Made by a program: the position numbers and the translations under genes. The notes beneath the pieces are model-generated. The model did not search any database and was not told where the DNA came from. It saw only the letters and a list, made by a program, of their open reading frames with translations. From NCBI GenBank assembly GCA_030584105.1, contig CP129491.1:3038001-3102000 (forward strand): 64,000 bases of DNA. The letters are read 5' to 3'. This DNA is from UTCHB3 sp002050155 (GTDB taxonomy: Bacteria; Bacteroidota; Ignavibacteria; Ignavibacteriales; Ignavibacteriaceae). Shown here one piece after another: positions 25,376 through 34,386 of the stretch; position 1 is the stretch's first letter, and each line of letters starts with the position of its first letter.

Positions 25376-26653
25376 ATGGATCACAAAGAAGGTCAATACA
25401 AAGTAAGGGATATTAATCTCGCTGACCAGGGACGAATGAAGATCGAGTGGGCAGAATCGAGAATGCCCGTTATGATGCAGATCAGAAAAGAAGTTGAAGT
25501 AACCAAACCGCTTGCGGGCTACAGAATTGCCGGCTGCCTTCATGTTACTAAAGAAACCGCTGTTCTTATTGAAACATTAGCAGCTGCGGGCGCAAAAGTT
25601 TCATGGTCGGGCTGTAACCCACTTTCGACACAGGATGAGATCGCCGCTGCACTTGCTGCAAACGGAATTGAGATTTACGCATGGCACGGTATGAATGTTG
25701 AAGAATTTTACTGGTGCATTGAACGCACACTTGACATGAAACCGAACCTTACCTTAGATGACGGTGCAGACCTTATTTTTACCGTTCACAACAAATTCCC
25801 TGAACTGATACCCACTATAATCGGCGGAACGGAAGAGACCACAACGGGTGTCCACAGGCTTAGGGCAATGGCGGATGCGGGCGCTCTGAAGTACCCGGTA
25901 ATCGCAGTTAACGATGCTGAAACAAAATGGGATTTCGATAATGTTTTCGGCACGGGGCAGTCTTCAATAGACGGAATTTTACGCGCCACTTCTATTTTAA
26001 TGGCGGGGAAGAATTTCGTTGTAGCCGGCTACGGTCACTGCGGAAGTGGTGTTGCCAAAAGGGCGCAGGGCTTAGGCGCAAGTGTTATAGCAACTGAAGT
26101 GAAGCCTACTGCGGCACTTAAAGCTACGCTTGAAGGAATGCGCGTTATGACGATGGATCAGGCTGTTGAGTATGGTGATGTGTTTATTACCGCAACAGGC
26201 ATTAAAGATATCATCGTTAAGCGTCACTTCGAGAAGATGAAAGACGGCGCTATTATCTGCAATACCGGTCACTACGACTGCGAAATTAACATCGCTGACC
26301 TTGAGTCGATCGCTGTTTCTAAGAGAACTATTCGTCCGAATAACGAAGAATATACACTTGCAGACGGCAGAAAAATTTATCTGTTGGCTCAGGGCAGGCT
26401 TGTTAACCTTGCGGCAGCAGAGGGGCACCCATCGGAAGTGATGGATATGTCGTTTGCTAACCAGTTTATGTCGCAGGTGCGTCTGGCTAATGAGGACAAA
26501 AAAGGAAACAGGCTTGAGAACAAAGTATATGACATTCCTGAGGATCAGGATCAATATATTGCCGGAATCAAGCTTACCACTTTGGGCTACTCGATTGATA
26601 AGCTGACTCCGGAACAAATAGCCTATATGGACGACTACGCAGCGGGCACATAA
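25376..26653 (+). CDS. ahcY: Adenosylhomocysteinase
   Basis: A 425-residue NAD-dependent hydrolase that splits S-adenosylhomocysteine to homocysteine and adenosine (or relatives). HVTKET, the lysine in NDAETKWDFDN, and the NAD loop VVAGYGHCGSGVA are present. The GTGQSSIDGI segment and the C-terminus without the usual KPDHYRY end match the shorter archaeal/Thermotoga-type enzyme rather than the long bacterial/eukaryotic one. An AGGAG lies about 9 bases upstream. A terminator follows at 26801. Confidence 0.96.
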   Translation: MDHKEGQYKVRDINLADQGRMKIEWAESRMPVMMQIRKEVEVTKPLAGYRIAGCLHVTKETAVLIETLAAAGAKVSWSGCNPLSTQDEIAAALAANGIEIYAWHGMNVEEFYWCIERTLDMKPNLTLDDGADLIFTVHNKFPELIPTIIGGTEETTTGVHRLRAMADAGALKYPVIAVNDAETKWDFDNVFGTGQSSIDGILRATSILMAGKNFVVAGYGHCGSGVAKRAQGLGASVIATEVKPTAALKATLEGMRVMTMDQAVEYGDVFITATGIKDIIVKRHFEKMKDGAIICNTGHYDCEINIADLESIAVSKRTIRPNNEEYTLADGRKIYLLAQGRLVNLAAAEGHPSEVMDMSFANQFMSQVRLANEDKKGNRLENKVYDIPEDQDQYIAGIKLTTLGYSIDKLTPEQIAYMDDYAAGT

Positions 26654-26800
26654 GTCGCCGGTTTTTGTGATTTTTTTAGTGAACGCAGCAGTTTTTAAGT
26701 TGTGGTTGCCATAATTAGTTACAGTTGCAATTATTAATATTGGTTGCACTAATTAGTTAAACACTGATAAAATTACACGCTGTTAAGTTTTTCGCTTTTT

Positions 26801-26840
26801 AGGGCTGCATTTTTATGATTTGCAGCCCTCCTTTGTTTTA
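26801..26840 (+). terminator. Terminator after ahcY
   Basis: AGGGCTGC (26801-26808) pairs with GCAGCCCT (26822-26829) over 13 loop bases; CCTTTGTTTT follows. The 3' arm is also the first word of the 62-bp repeat. Confidence 0.75.
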
Positions 26841-26967
26841 AACGATTTTCATAAAACAAAAAACTCCGTTTTACCTCAAATTTGCATCCCTTGTCTGTTT
26901 TAAACGATTTTCATAAAGCAAAAAACTCCGTTTTATCTCAAATTTGCAGCCCTTGTCTGTTTTAAAC
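26822..26967. repeat. 62-bp tandem repeat, 2.3 copies
   Basis: Units begin GCAGCCCT/GCATCCCT at 26822, 26884 and 26946 and each continues through GTTTTAAAC; the first two also share GATTTTCATAAA, AAAAAACTCCGTTTTA and CTCAAATTT. Period is 62 bp with few differences. It starts inside the ahcY terminator. Confidence 0.92.
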
Positions 26968-27010
26968 TACCCGGAAAAATCAAGTGGTGCGTAGCTCTAA
27001 AATTTGAGAA

Positions 27011-27115
27011 AGACGGAAAGTTTGGGCTAATTTTTGTAAGAGGGTTTCGGTTCAGTGCCACTTCAAAACCGGGAATCAGCGGAAAGTTTGGACAATATTT
27101 TTTGTAGGTGTTTTG
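27011..27115. repeat. 66-bp spaced direct repeat upstream of the YciO-like gene
   Basis: CGGAAAGTTTGG at 27014 and 27080, each followed by a T-rich run and GTA(A)G. Together with the repeat at 26822 it fills most of the 565-bp gap 26654-27219, which has no gene. Confidence 0.7.
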
Positions 27116-27219
27116 ATGGTGTGGCACCATGAAACGCGCAAAAGTCGAAAAATCCGCCGAATCGTTGTATTTTCGTAATCGTTTTTATTTTTTTTGATAC
27201 AAATTGACACTGAGCAACA

Positions 27220-27834
27220 ATGGAAGTTTATGAACTCCACCCGGTAACACCGCAAAAAAGATTTATAACAAAAGCCGTGGAGGCGCTCCGCGACGGGCAA
27301 ACTGTGATTTTTCCGACGGATACTTTCTACGGAATGGGGTGCAGCATTTACTCGAAAAGCGCAATCGAAAGATTGATTGCGATAAAAGGGAGCGGGTTCG
27401 ATAAACTTTTCAGTTTCATTGTGCCCGATTTGAAAGACATTTCAACCTACGCCCGGGTTTCTGATTATGCATACAAAAAAATGAAAAGGCTTCTGCCGGG
27501 TCCCTACACCTTCATTCTTCCGGCAGCAAGGGAAGTGCCGAAGAGGCTCTGGTCGAAAAGAAAAACGGTTGGAATAAGAGTGCCTGATCACTCGATTGTT
27601 ATTGAACTGGCGCAGGAACTGGGACACCCGTTGGTGAGCACTTCAACTACAAACAGGAAAGGGGATATCCTTACCCGTCCTGATGAAATAGAAGCGGTTC
27701 TTGGCTATGCCGTTGATGTTATGCTCTCGGCGGGGTATGTTTCGAACAAACCTTCCAGCGTTATCGACCTTAGCACCGACGAACCTGTAGTTATCAGAGA
27801 GGGTGCCGGCGATGTTTCAATATTTTGTGAGTAA
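27220..27834 (+). CDS. yciO: YrdC/Sua5-fold protein, YciO type
   Basis: A 204-residue protein with the YrdC fold: FPTDTFYGMGC (about 31-41), LPGPYTFIL, GIRVPDHSI and STSTTNRKGD, ending SSVIDLSTDEPVVIREG. The N-terminal pattern (HPVTPQKRFITKAVEALRDG) and the GMGC rather than GLG pocket resemble E. coli YciO, a paralogue of the threonylcarbamoyl-AMP synthase. A second YrdC-domain gene at 59371 looks more like the true TsaC/Sua5. Its activity in t6A synthesis is therefore uncertain. Confidence 0.83.
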   Translation: MEVYELHPVTPQKRFITKAVEALRDGQTVIFPTDTFYGMGCSIYSKSAIERLIAIKGSGFDKLFSFIVPDLKDISTYARVSDYAYKKMKRLLPGPYTFILPAAREVPKRLWSKRKTVGIRVPDHSIVIELAQELGHPLVSTSTTNRKGDILTRPDEIEAVLGYAVDVMLSAGYVSNKPSSVIDLSTDEPVVIREGAGDVSIFCE

Positions 27835-27841
27835 ATTCCTA

Positions 27842-28819
27842 CTACGCCAAATTATTCTCATTCAGCCAGTCATCGTTGTAGATAGTGCTCATATATTTAT
27901 AACCCGAATCGCAAATCACGGTGCAAATAACTGATGGTTTTCTCAGTTTTCTCGCTAATTTAAAAACACCGTAAATATTCGCACCGGACGAGCCACCCGA
28001 AAGAATCCCTTCTTGAGCAACCAAAAGAAAAGTGTGTTCAATGGCTTGCTTGTCGGTCACCTGAATCATATCATCAAGCAGATCAAGTTGTGCAGTTTTA
28101 ATCAGAAATTCATCACCTAACCCTTCGATTAAATAGCGGGAGGGCTTAACCAATTTTTTCGATTTGAAATAGTCGTAAAACACGGAACCGAGAGGATCAA
28201 CGCCAATCAGGGCAATACCCGGGTCTTGTTCTTTCAGGTATCTGCCTGCGCCGGTGCATGTACCTCCTGTTCCGACACCGGCGACGAAATAATCGATTCT
28301 GCCGTTCATTTGTTGCCAGATTTCCGGACCGGTTGACATATAGTGAGCTTCGTTGTTATCGAGGTTGTTATGCTGGTCGATATAGAAGACGCCGGGGTTT
28401 TCTTCGGCATATTTAGCGGCGAAGTTGTTATAGGAATCGGGGTTATCCGGCGGCAGAGAAGCGTCCACTTTTATAACATCCACACCCATAATCTCGAGCA
28501 TTTTAATTTTTTCTTTGGAAGTGGTGTCTCTGATAACAATTTTGAGTTTATACCCTTTTTGCCTGCAAACGATAGCCAACCCCATAGCGGTATTCCCGGA
28601 GGAATTTTCAATAATAGTATCGCCGGGTTTAATTTTTCCTTCTCTTTCGGCTTTTTCGATCATATATAGTGCGATGCGGTCTTTAATGCTACCGCCGGGG
28701 TTCATAAACTCAAGTTTAGCCCACACTTCGTGCCCTGTTAACTTAGAAATGTTTTCAAGTTTAACGCAAGGGGTTCTGCCGATTGCTTTAAGAAGGTTGA
28801 GGTTCGAGTTAAAAGTCAT
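27842..28819 (-). CDS. PLP-dependent cystathionine beta-synthase-like enzyme
   Basis: About 325 residues from the ATG ending at 28819. Fold-type II PLP enzyme: Lys46 in PGGSIKDR, SSGNTAMG loop, GTGGTCTGAGRYL phosphate-binding loop. The segment IGVDPLGSV...LIEGLGDEFL resembles cystathionine beta-synthase more than O-acetylserine sulfhydrylase, but the C-terminal CBS regulatory pair is absent. With metK and ahcY nearby, condensing homocysteine with serine is a reasonable role; a cysteine synthase is the alternative. Its stop lies seven bases from the convergent yciO stop. Confidence 0.85.
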   Translation of the reverse strand: MTFNSNLNLLKAIGRTPCVKLENISKLTGHEVWAKLEFMNPGGSIKDRIALYMIEKAEREGKIKPGDTIIENSSGNTAMGLAIVCRQKGYKLKIVIRDTTSKEKIKMLEIMGVDVIKVDASLPPDNPDSYNNFAAKYAEENPGVFYIDQHNNLDNNEAHYMSTGPEIWQQMNGRIDYFVAGVGTGGTCTGAGRYLKEQDPGIALIGVDPLGSVFYDYFKSKKLVKPSRYLIEGLGDEFLIKTAQLDLLDDMIQVTDKQAIEHTFLLVAQEGILSGGSSGANIYGVFKLARKLRKPSVICTVICDSGYKYMSTIYNDDWLNENNLA

Positions 28820-29105
28820 ATTCTTATTTCCTGCTAAATTTTTTTTTATTTGCAACAAAGCGTTTTCGCAACAGAGTGTGATTCACAACAAGTCGTTTTT
28901 AGGACAAGTTGCTTTTAAGACTTGCCATTTGTAGAACTAACTCTCTTTATAACAAATTGTTTTCACAGCAAGATGTTTTCGCACAGGGATGTTTTTTGCC
29001 GGAAACTGTTATTATCGAAAAGCAGTTTACGCCAAAGCAGCGCCAATTCCGTGGGGAAAAAACTGTTAAAAAAAACCGCAAATAAAAAGTTAAATAAATT
29101 GTTAA
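28820..29105. other. 286-bp gap with degenerate repeats
   Basis: Variants of GCAACAAAGCGTTTTCGCAACAGAG recur (CACAACAAGTCGTTTTTAGGACAAG, TAACAAATTGTTTTCACAGCAAG) every 30-50 bp up to about 28990. No gene supported. Confidence 0.5.
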
Positions 29106-30008
29106 TTATTGGTTACACGAAGTTGCCAAATCGAAAGCGGCGATATACCACTTGCCGTCTTCGAACGCAAAATCAATTTCAAATCCGTTTGTATCAATAG
29201 TTCTCAGCAGTACTTTGCTTTCCGCCAGACGGAGTTTTTGCACGGAATCATCGTCCCAGTCGTCATATTCCAAAAGGGAATATTCCCATTGGCTTATTCT
29301 GCTGAAAGACCTGACCCCCTGCACAAATTTACCATCTTTCGACCATTCACCTGTTTCACAATTAAATACCGGTAAATCGCCGTAAACAAGTTCGCCCGGG
29401 CTTAATTTTAAATTATCGCTAAAGTAGATAAAAGCACCTGTAGCGAAAAGTTCATCCACATCAGTCGGGATAGAATCGAGAAAAACCGGCAGGAAAAAAG
29501 ACCCCGGGTTTATCATAACATAGAACCCGTAGTTGGGATTAATCAGCCTGTTAAGCCCCGCAAAATCTTTATCATTAATCATTCTGATCACATTATTATA
29601 TAGTTCGGTGAACTCTTCCCTGTTAATATCGGGCATTTTGATCATCAGATTTTCAAGAATTGGCAACACCCAAACTTTTTCGTAGCCCTCTTGTTGGCGC
29701 AGTTTATCCCACAAATCGACTGCTGCCTCTAAATTTTCAAAAAAACCTGTGCACACTCTGTACACCACCCCTTTTTTCAGTTTCATATCGATAAATTCGG
29801 GATTCAAACCGTCGGATTTTGCTTTTTCAAACACATCCATCAGGGTACTTTGGTTATAACCGGAAGCGATAACAACCACAAAACCCTGAGCCTTAATAAT
29901 TGCCGGCAGAGTGAAAGTAAAAACCAGAAATAAGAAAAAAGCAGTTCTCAAATCAAAAAAAAGACCTGTAAGAAAAAATTTTAAGAAACGGGTATGTAAT
30001 TTACGCAA
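29106..30008 (-). CDS. Exported SPOR-like protein, unknown
   Basis: A 300-residue protein with an N-terminal hydrophobic export signal (cleavage after IIKAQ, near 41). Residues about 41-118 look like a SPOR-type fold (VVVIASGYNQ...YRVCTGFFENLEAAVDLWDKLR), the kind that often binds denuded peptidoglycan. The rest has no domain I recognise. It is divergent from the GT2 gene with 61 bp between them. The real start may be one of several in-frame ATG codons within the long signal. Confidence 0.65.
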   Translation of the reverse strand: MRKLHTRFLKFFLTGLFFDLRTAFFLFLVFTFTLPAIIKAQGFVVVIASGYNQSTLMDVFEKAKSDGLNPEFIDMKLKKGVVYRVCTGFFENLEAAVDLWDKLRQQEGYEKVWVLPILENLMIKMPDINREEFTELYNNVIRMINDKDFAGLNRLINPNYGFYVMINPGSFFLPVFLDSIPTDVDELFATGAFIYFSDNLKLSPGELVYGDLPVFNCETGEWSKDGKFVQGVRSFSRISQWEYSLLEYDDWDDDSVQKLRLAESKVLLRTIDTNGFEIDFAFEDGKWYIAAFDLATSCNQ

Positions 30009-30069
30009 GTTCTCACATAACGGAAATCAGTATATTTAAAATTTATTTTTAATAAAATTCGAAAATCAA

Positions 30070-30993
30070 ATGCCGGAACCCTTAATCGTTATTGTTCTTC
30101 TTAATTATAACGGTGCACATGATACGGTGGAATGTATTGAATCATTGAAAAAAATCAGTTATGGCAACTTTAAGATATTGATAGTTGATAACTGTTCAAC
30201 TGACAATTCAGTTGAGGTTTTTCGCGAAAAATATCCGGGGCTTGATTTATTGGTAACGGAAAGAAATCTGGGCTACACCGGAGGAATAAACAGAGGTTTT
30301 CGGGAAGCCGGCAAATATGCGCCAAAATATATTTTGGTGATTAACAACGACACTTTAGTTGAACCCGATTTTTTAACTCACCTTGCCGAAGCATTGGAGA
30401 ACGACCCAAAAGCCGCCGCCGTGGGTGGGTTGATTTTAGCCGAACACGACCGAAAAACCATCTGGTTTGGCAACGGAAAAATGGTGAAGTGGCGCAGCCT
30501 TGCAGTTCACATCGATAAGGGCTTAGCAGTGGAACGCAAAAGTGTGAAAGAGCTTACCGAAACTGACTTTCTTACAGGCTGTCTGATTCTTTTCAGAACA
30601 GAGGCGCTTCTAAAAGCCGGCATGGAAGATGAAGATTTTTTCATGTATTTGGATGATATTGAACTTTCGGCACGATTGAAACAAAGTGGTTTTAAGCTTT
30701 TATATCAGCCGAAAGCAGTTATTTATCATAAGGTGCTTGGGGAAAAAGAAAGCCTTTTGAAACTTTATTATTCAGTAAGAAACCGGCTTTTGCTGAACAA
30801 CAAAATGAACAGAGGTTTCACCCGTTTGCTGGCAATGGGGTATTTTTTATCAGTGATTATGCTGAAAATAGTGGTGTGGTCGGTTGTTAATCCGAAGTTT
30901 TCAAAGGTTGCACGGGCTGCACTTCGTGACTATTTCCGGAACGAGCTGGGCGTCGGGCGCGGGCACCAACTCAAAGAGATAACCGAAGGATGA
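30070..30993 (+). CDS. GT2 family glycosyltransferase
   Basis: A 307-residue GT-A enzyme: VIVLLNYNGAHDTVECIESL at the nucleotide-binding strand, IVDNCSTDNS, NLGYTGGINRGF and the metal site VINND, then FLTGCLILFR and DEDFFMYLDDIELSARL. This is the rhamnosyl/mannosyl-transferase-like WcaA/RfbF branch; donor and acceptor are unknown. It opens the polysaccharide region. Its last codons are echoed downstream before the next GT2. Confidence 0.88.
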   Translation: MPEPLIVIVLLNYNGAHDTVECIESLKKISYGNFKILIVDNCSTDNSVEVFREKYPGLDLLVTERNLGYTGGINRGFREAGKYAPKYILVINNDTLVEPDFLTHLAEALENDPKAAAVGGLILAEHDRKTIWFGNGKMVKWRSLAVHIDKGLAVERKSVKELTETDFLTGCLILFRTEALLKAGMEDEDFFMYLDDIELSARLKQSGFKLLYQPKAVIYHKVLGEKESLLKLYYSVRNRLLLNNKMNRGFTRLLAMGYFLSVIMLKIVVWSVVNPKFSKVARAALRDYFRNELGVGRGHQLKEITEG

Positions 30994-31106
30994 CAGATAT
31001 CAGAACGCCTTTGAGTTGCGAGGTGGCGATGGCGAGGTCTAAAAAAATATCAGAAGGTTTACGGGGCTCTCTTGCAGCGTTGTTGCTGAAAGAGATAACG
31101 GAAGGA
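30970..31106. repeat. Echo of the first GT2 gene's 3' end
   Basis: A 21-bp word at 30970-30990 (L-K-E-I-T-E-G) recurs at 31086-31106 with two differences, 116 bp away. ATATCAGAA also occurs twice between them (30997 and 31048). Confidence 0.7.
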
Positions 31107-31117
31107 ATACACAAAGG

Positions 31118-32074
31118 GTGAAAAAAGTTTTCGCTGTTATTCTGAATTATAACGGGTATGACGACACTATAAGGTGCCTGAAAAGTATTCAAAATAGCTC
31201 GTATAAAGCGGTTTATTCGGTGATTGTTGACAATGCTTCGCCCGACGGAAGCGGCGAGCGGTTAAAAAATGAACTTTCCGCAAGCAAAAACAATGGATAC
31301 AACAGCCCGGAAATAACGGTTATCTTAAACAGCAAAAACTTAGGTTATGCGGGCGGAATGAACACCGGAGCGCGATATGCTCTTGAGCACGGAGCCGATT
31401 TTGTGATGTATGTGAACAACGATACAGAGTTCACCGAGACCACAATTCAAGAGATGGCAGCCGTGGCTGATAAAGATGAAAAAACGGGGATTGTTTCGCC
31501 AAAAGTTCTGTATATGGATGAAAGGGAGAAAATTTACTGTGCCGGAAGCCGTTACCTTTTTTACCGGTGTGGCAATGTTTCACTCGGCAGAGGCACCGAC
31601 GCAAAAAACAACCGAAATACAGAGGAAGAGATAACTCACGCCGAAGGCGCCTGTCTGTTGATTAAAAAAGAAGTGTTTCTGCAAGTTGGGTTTATGAAAG
31701 AGTTCTTTTTTATGTATTTTGAAGACTTGGAATATTCTCTTAGGGTAAACAGGAAATTCAAAATTGTGTATGCGCCCAAAGCTGTTTTATATCATTCTTC
31801 CGGGGCGGGTAAATCGTTCGGTGATTATTCGGCGCTGTACCATTATTATTTTACAAGGAACCGGTTTTTGATTTTTAAGGATCACAACCTTGCTGCAAAA
31901 CTGTATGTTATTTTATATTCAGCGGCAATTTCTGCGATAAAATCGGTGTCAGTGATTTTAAGTTCAGACAGGAAAGTGGAATCTCTCATTTCACTTTGGA
32001 ACGGTTTTTTAACGGGATTGGAATATTTACTAAAATTAAAAAAACTTGATGAAAGTAAACCATTAATCAGATAA
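31118..32074 (+). CDS. GT2 family glycosyltransferase
   Basis: A 318-residue GT-A enzyme paralogous to the gene before it: VFAVILNYNGYDDTIRCL, VDNASPDGSG, NLGYAGGMNTGARYA and the metal site YVNNDTE, then EGACLLIKKE and FFFMYFEDLEYSLR. Start is GTG at 31118. A hydrophobic helix near 260 may tether it to the membrane. Its substrate is unknown. The end of the gene (DESKPLIR-stop) is repeated 109 bp downstream. Confidence 0.87.
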   Translation: MKKVFAVILNYNGYDDTIRCLKSIQNSSYKAVYSVIVDNASPDGSGERLKNELSASKNNGYNSPEITVILNSKNLGYAGGMNTGARYALEHGADFVMYVNNDTEFTETTIQEMAAVADKDEKTGIVSPKVLYMDEREKIYCAGSRYLFYRCGNVSLGRGTDAKNNRNTEEEITHAEGACLLIKKEVFLQVGFMKEFFFMYFEDLEYSLRVNRKFKIVYAPKAVLYHSSGAGKSFGDYSALYHYYFTRNRFLIFKDHNLAAKLYVILYSAAISAIKSVSVILSSDRKVESLISLWNGFLTGLEYLLKLKKLDESKPLIR

Positions 32075-32191
32075 CCGGAAAATGAAAAATGAAAAATGAA
32101 AAATGAAAAATGGTTCTTTTATCGAATTAGTAGTTCTTTTTAATTTGCTAAAACCAGATGAAAGCAAACCGTTACTCAGATAACCGGAAAA
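32041..32191. repeat. Duplicated 3' end of the second GT2 gene plus 7-bp repeats
   Basis: 42-bp copies at 32041-32082 and 32150-32191 differ at five positions; both read DESKP-L-(I/L)-R-stop. Between them lie four copies of GAAAAAT (32083-32112). Confidence 0.92.
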
Positions 32192-32228
32192 GAAGAAAAT
32201 CACAAAATCAGAAAAGAAAAGTGAAAAA

Positions 32229-33632
32229 TTGAACAAAAAACGCGAAAAATTTCTTTTAATTACCACAGATTTCATCACGATAAATCTGGCATGGGCGTTT
32301 TATTATTTCATAAGGAACGAATCCGGTATTTTTGCTCAATTTACCGAGCCGGTGTTTCTGATACCGATGTTGGTAATTTTTTTCTACTGGTTCCTGTTGT
32401 TTATTTTCTTTGGGATGTATCGCACATGGTTTGCACTCAGCCGGTTTGATGAAATATTTGCAATACTGAAAACCACTTTTTGGGGCACTTTTATACTTTT
32501 TTTCGCAATATTTATTGATGATTACGGCACGGGCGAGAACAAAGGGAACCGTTTTCTGATCTTCATTTATTGGGGGCTTATGGTTTCTTTTGTTGTGATG
32601 GGGCGGTTGTTGCTTCGTTCTGTGCAAAGAAAGCTCTTAATTTCGGGGATAGGAAGAAAAAAAGCTATAATTGTTGGGTTTAACGACCGGGCGAAAGAGA
32701 TTCACGATCAGATAGCGACACATCCCGCTTTAGGGATTGATGTGTGCGCGTATGTGGCGATTAACAAAGAAAATCTTGGGAAAAGACACAAAGATATTGA
32801 AGTGGTGGGGAAAGTTAGTGAGATAGAAGAAGTTATCGATAAATATGGGGTAAGCGAGGTGATTCTTTCGGTCAGCCGGCAATACGATGACCTGCTGATC
32901 GAGATAATTTCCCGTTGCGAAAACAAGGATGTTACGCTTAAAATCATCCCGGATTTATATGAAATCCTCAGCGGTCAGGCACGCACGGTACAACTTTACG
33001 GGTTTCCTTTAATAGATATTAACCCGCAGTTAATGACCGAGTGGGAAAGAGCCGCAAAAAGGCTGATTGATGTGGTTGTTTCATTTTTTATTCTTATTAT
33101 TGGTTCCCCGATATTTTTAACCACGGCTATTGCCATAAAATTAGACAGTAGGGGGCCCGTTATCTACAAACAGGAGAGAAGCGGGCTGAACGGAAAAATA
33201 TTCAAAGTTTACAAATTTCGATCGATGACCAAAGATGCCGAAAAAATTACCGGCCCTGTTTGGTCAGCTAAAGATGACCCCAGAATCACCAAGGTAGGAA
33301 GGTTCATCAGAAAAGTAAGGATTGATGAATTACCGCAAATCTGGAATGTTTTCAAGGGGGAGATGAGCCTTGTGGGGCCGAGACCCGAGCGCCCATTCTT
33401 CGTGGAACAGCTTGCGAAAGAGATTCCGTATTACAAGCGACGCCTTCGGGTCAGACCCGGTATTACCGGCTGGGCGCAAGTTAAGCATAAATACGACGAA
33501 AGCATCGAAGATGTGAAAATTAAACTGCAGTACGATCTGTTTTATATCGAAAATATGTCGCTGAAAACAGACATTAAAATTTTATTCCGTACCATATTTG
33601 TTGTTTTGTTTGTAAAAGGACATTACGAGTAA
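32229..33632 (+). CDS. Polyprenyl-phosphate glycosylphosphotransferase (WcaJ/WbaP-like)
   Basis: A 467-residue enzyme that starts repeat-unit assembly by placing a sugar phosphate on undecaprenyl phosphate. Four N-terminal membrane helices, a Rossmann-like CoA-binding-type domain (KKAIIVGFNDRAKEI), then the catalytic domain: KRLIDVVVSFFI helix, YKQERSGLNGK, YKFRSM, the catalytic Asp-Glu in RIDELPQIWN, SLVGPRPE and PGITGWAQV. All key motifs are intact. Start is TTG at 32229. A degenerate relative is fused to a GT2 at 34421. Confidence 0.92.
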   Translation: MNKKREKFLLITTDFITINLAWAFYYFIRNESGIFAQFTEPVFLIPMLVIFFYWFLLFIFFGMYRTWFALSRFDEIFAILKTTFWGTFILFFAIFIDDYGTGENKGNRFLIFIYWGLMVSFVVMGRLLLRSVQRKLLISGIGRKKAIIVGFNDRAKEIHDQIATHPALGIDVCAYVAINKENLGKRHKDIEVVGKVSEIEEVIDKYGVSEVILSVSRQYDDLLIEIISRCENKDVTLKIIPDLYEILSGQARTVQLYGFPLIDINPQLMTEWERAAKRLIDVVVSFFILIIGSPIFLTTAIAIKLDSRGPVIYKQERSGLNGKIFKVYKFRSMTKDAEKITGPVWSAKDDPRITKVGRFIRKVRIDELPQIWNVFKGEMSLVGPRPERPFFVEQLAKEIPYYKRRLRVRPGITGWAQVKHKYDESIEDVKIKLQYDLFYIENMSLKTDIKILFRTIFVVLFVKGHYE

Positions 33633-33654
33633 CCCCCGGGAAAGTGGAAAAGCT

Positions 33655-34377
33655 ATGGAAAAGAAAATCCTTATAATCGTGCCAACATACAACGAACGAG
33701 AAAACATAGAAAAGCTTCTTCCGAAACTGTTCAGTTTGGAAATTGAAGGGCTTAATATATTGGTTGTTGACGACAACTCACCGGATAAAACCGGTGATTA
33801 TGTTGAAGAACAGACGACTCTTGACGAGAGGATACACCTGATACGGCGTGCCGGTAAAATGGGGTTAGGCACTGCCTATTGTGCGGGGTTTAAGTACGCT
33901 ATTGAGCACGGTTACGATTTTGTTTTTGAGATGGATGCCGATTTTTCACACGACCCGGATAAGGTGCCCGAGTTTTTAAAGAAAATTGAAGATGCTGATT
34001 TGGTTATCGGCAGCCGTTATTTAACCGGGGTTAATGTTATTAACTGGCCCATGAAGAGGCTGCTGCTTAGCTATTTTGCCAATTGGTACACAAGGTTTAT
34101 TACCGGGCTGCCAATTAAAGACGCAACCGGAGGGTACAAATGCTTCAGGATTGAGGTATTAAAAGCGATCAATTTGGATAAAATTAAATCGAACGGCTAC
34201 GCATTTCAGATCGAAATGAACTTCAAAGCATGGAAAAAAGGCTTTAAGTTGGATGAAATCCCGATTATTTTCTTCGACCGTTTTCAGGGGACCTCTAAAA
34301 TGTCGAAAAAAATCGTTTACGAGGCGGTATTCATGGTTTGGAAGCTCAGATTTGGCAGCATGTTCGGCAGGCTTTAA
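33655..34377 (+). CDS. Dolichol-phosphate mannosyltransferase-like GT2
   Basis: A 240-residue polyprenol-phosphate sugar transferase: IIVPTYNERENIEKLLP, VVDDNSPDKTGDYV, GLGTAYCAGFKYA, and the metal site EMDADFSHDP, then GSRY and DATGGYKCFR. It lacks the C-terminal membrane helices of some relatives, like short DPM1 proteins. It likely makes a lipid-linked sugar donor used outside the cytoplasm. It starts 22 bp after the glycosylphosphotransferase. Confidence 0.9.
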   Translation: MEKKILIIVPTYNERENIEKLLPKLFSLEIEGLNILVVDDNSPDKTGDYVEEQTTLDERIHLIRRAGKMGLGTAYCAGFKYAIEHGYDFVFEMDADFSHDPDKVPEFLKKIEDADLVIGSRYLTGVNVINWPMKRLLLSYFANWYTRFITGLPIKDATGGYKCFRIEVLKAINLDKIKSNGYAFQIEMNFKAWKKGFKLDEIPIIFFDRFQGTSKMSKKIVYEAVFMVWKLRFGSMFGRL

Positions 34378-34386
34378 GGGATTGGC

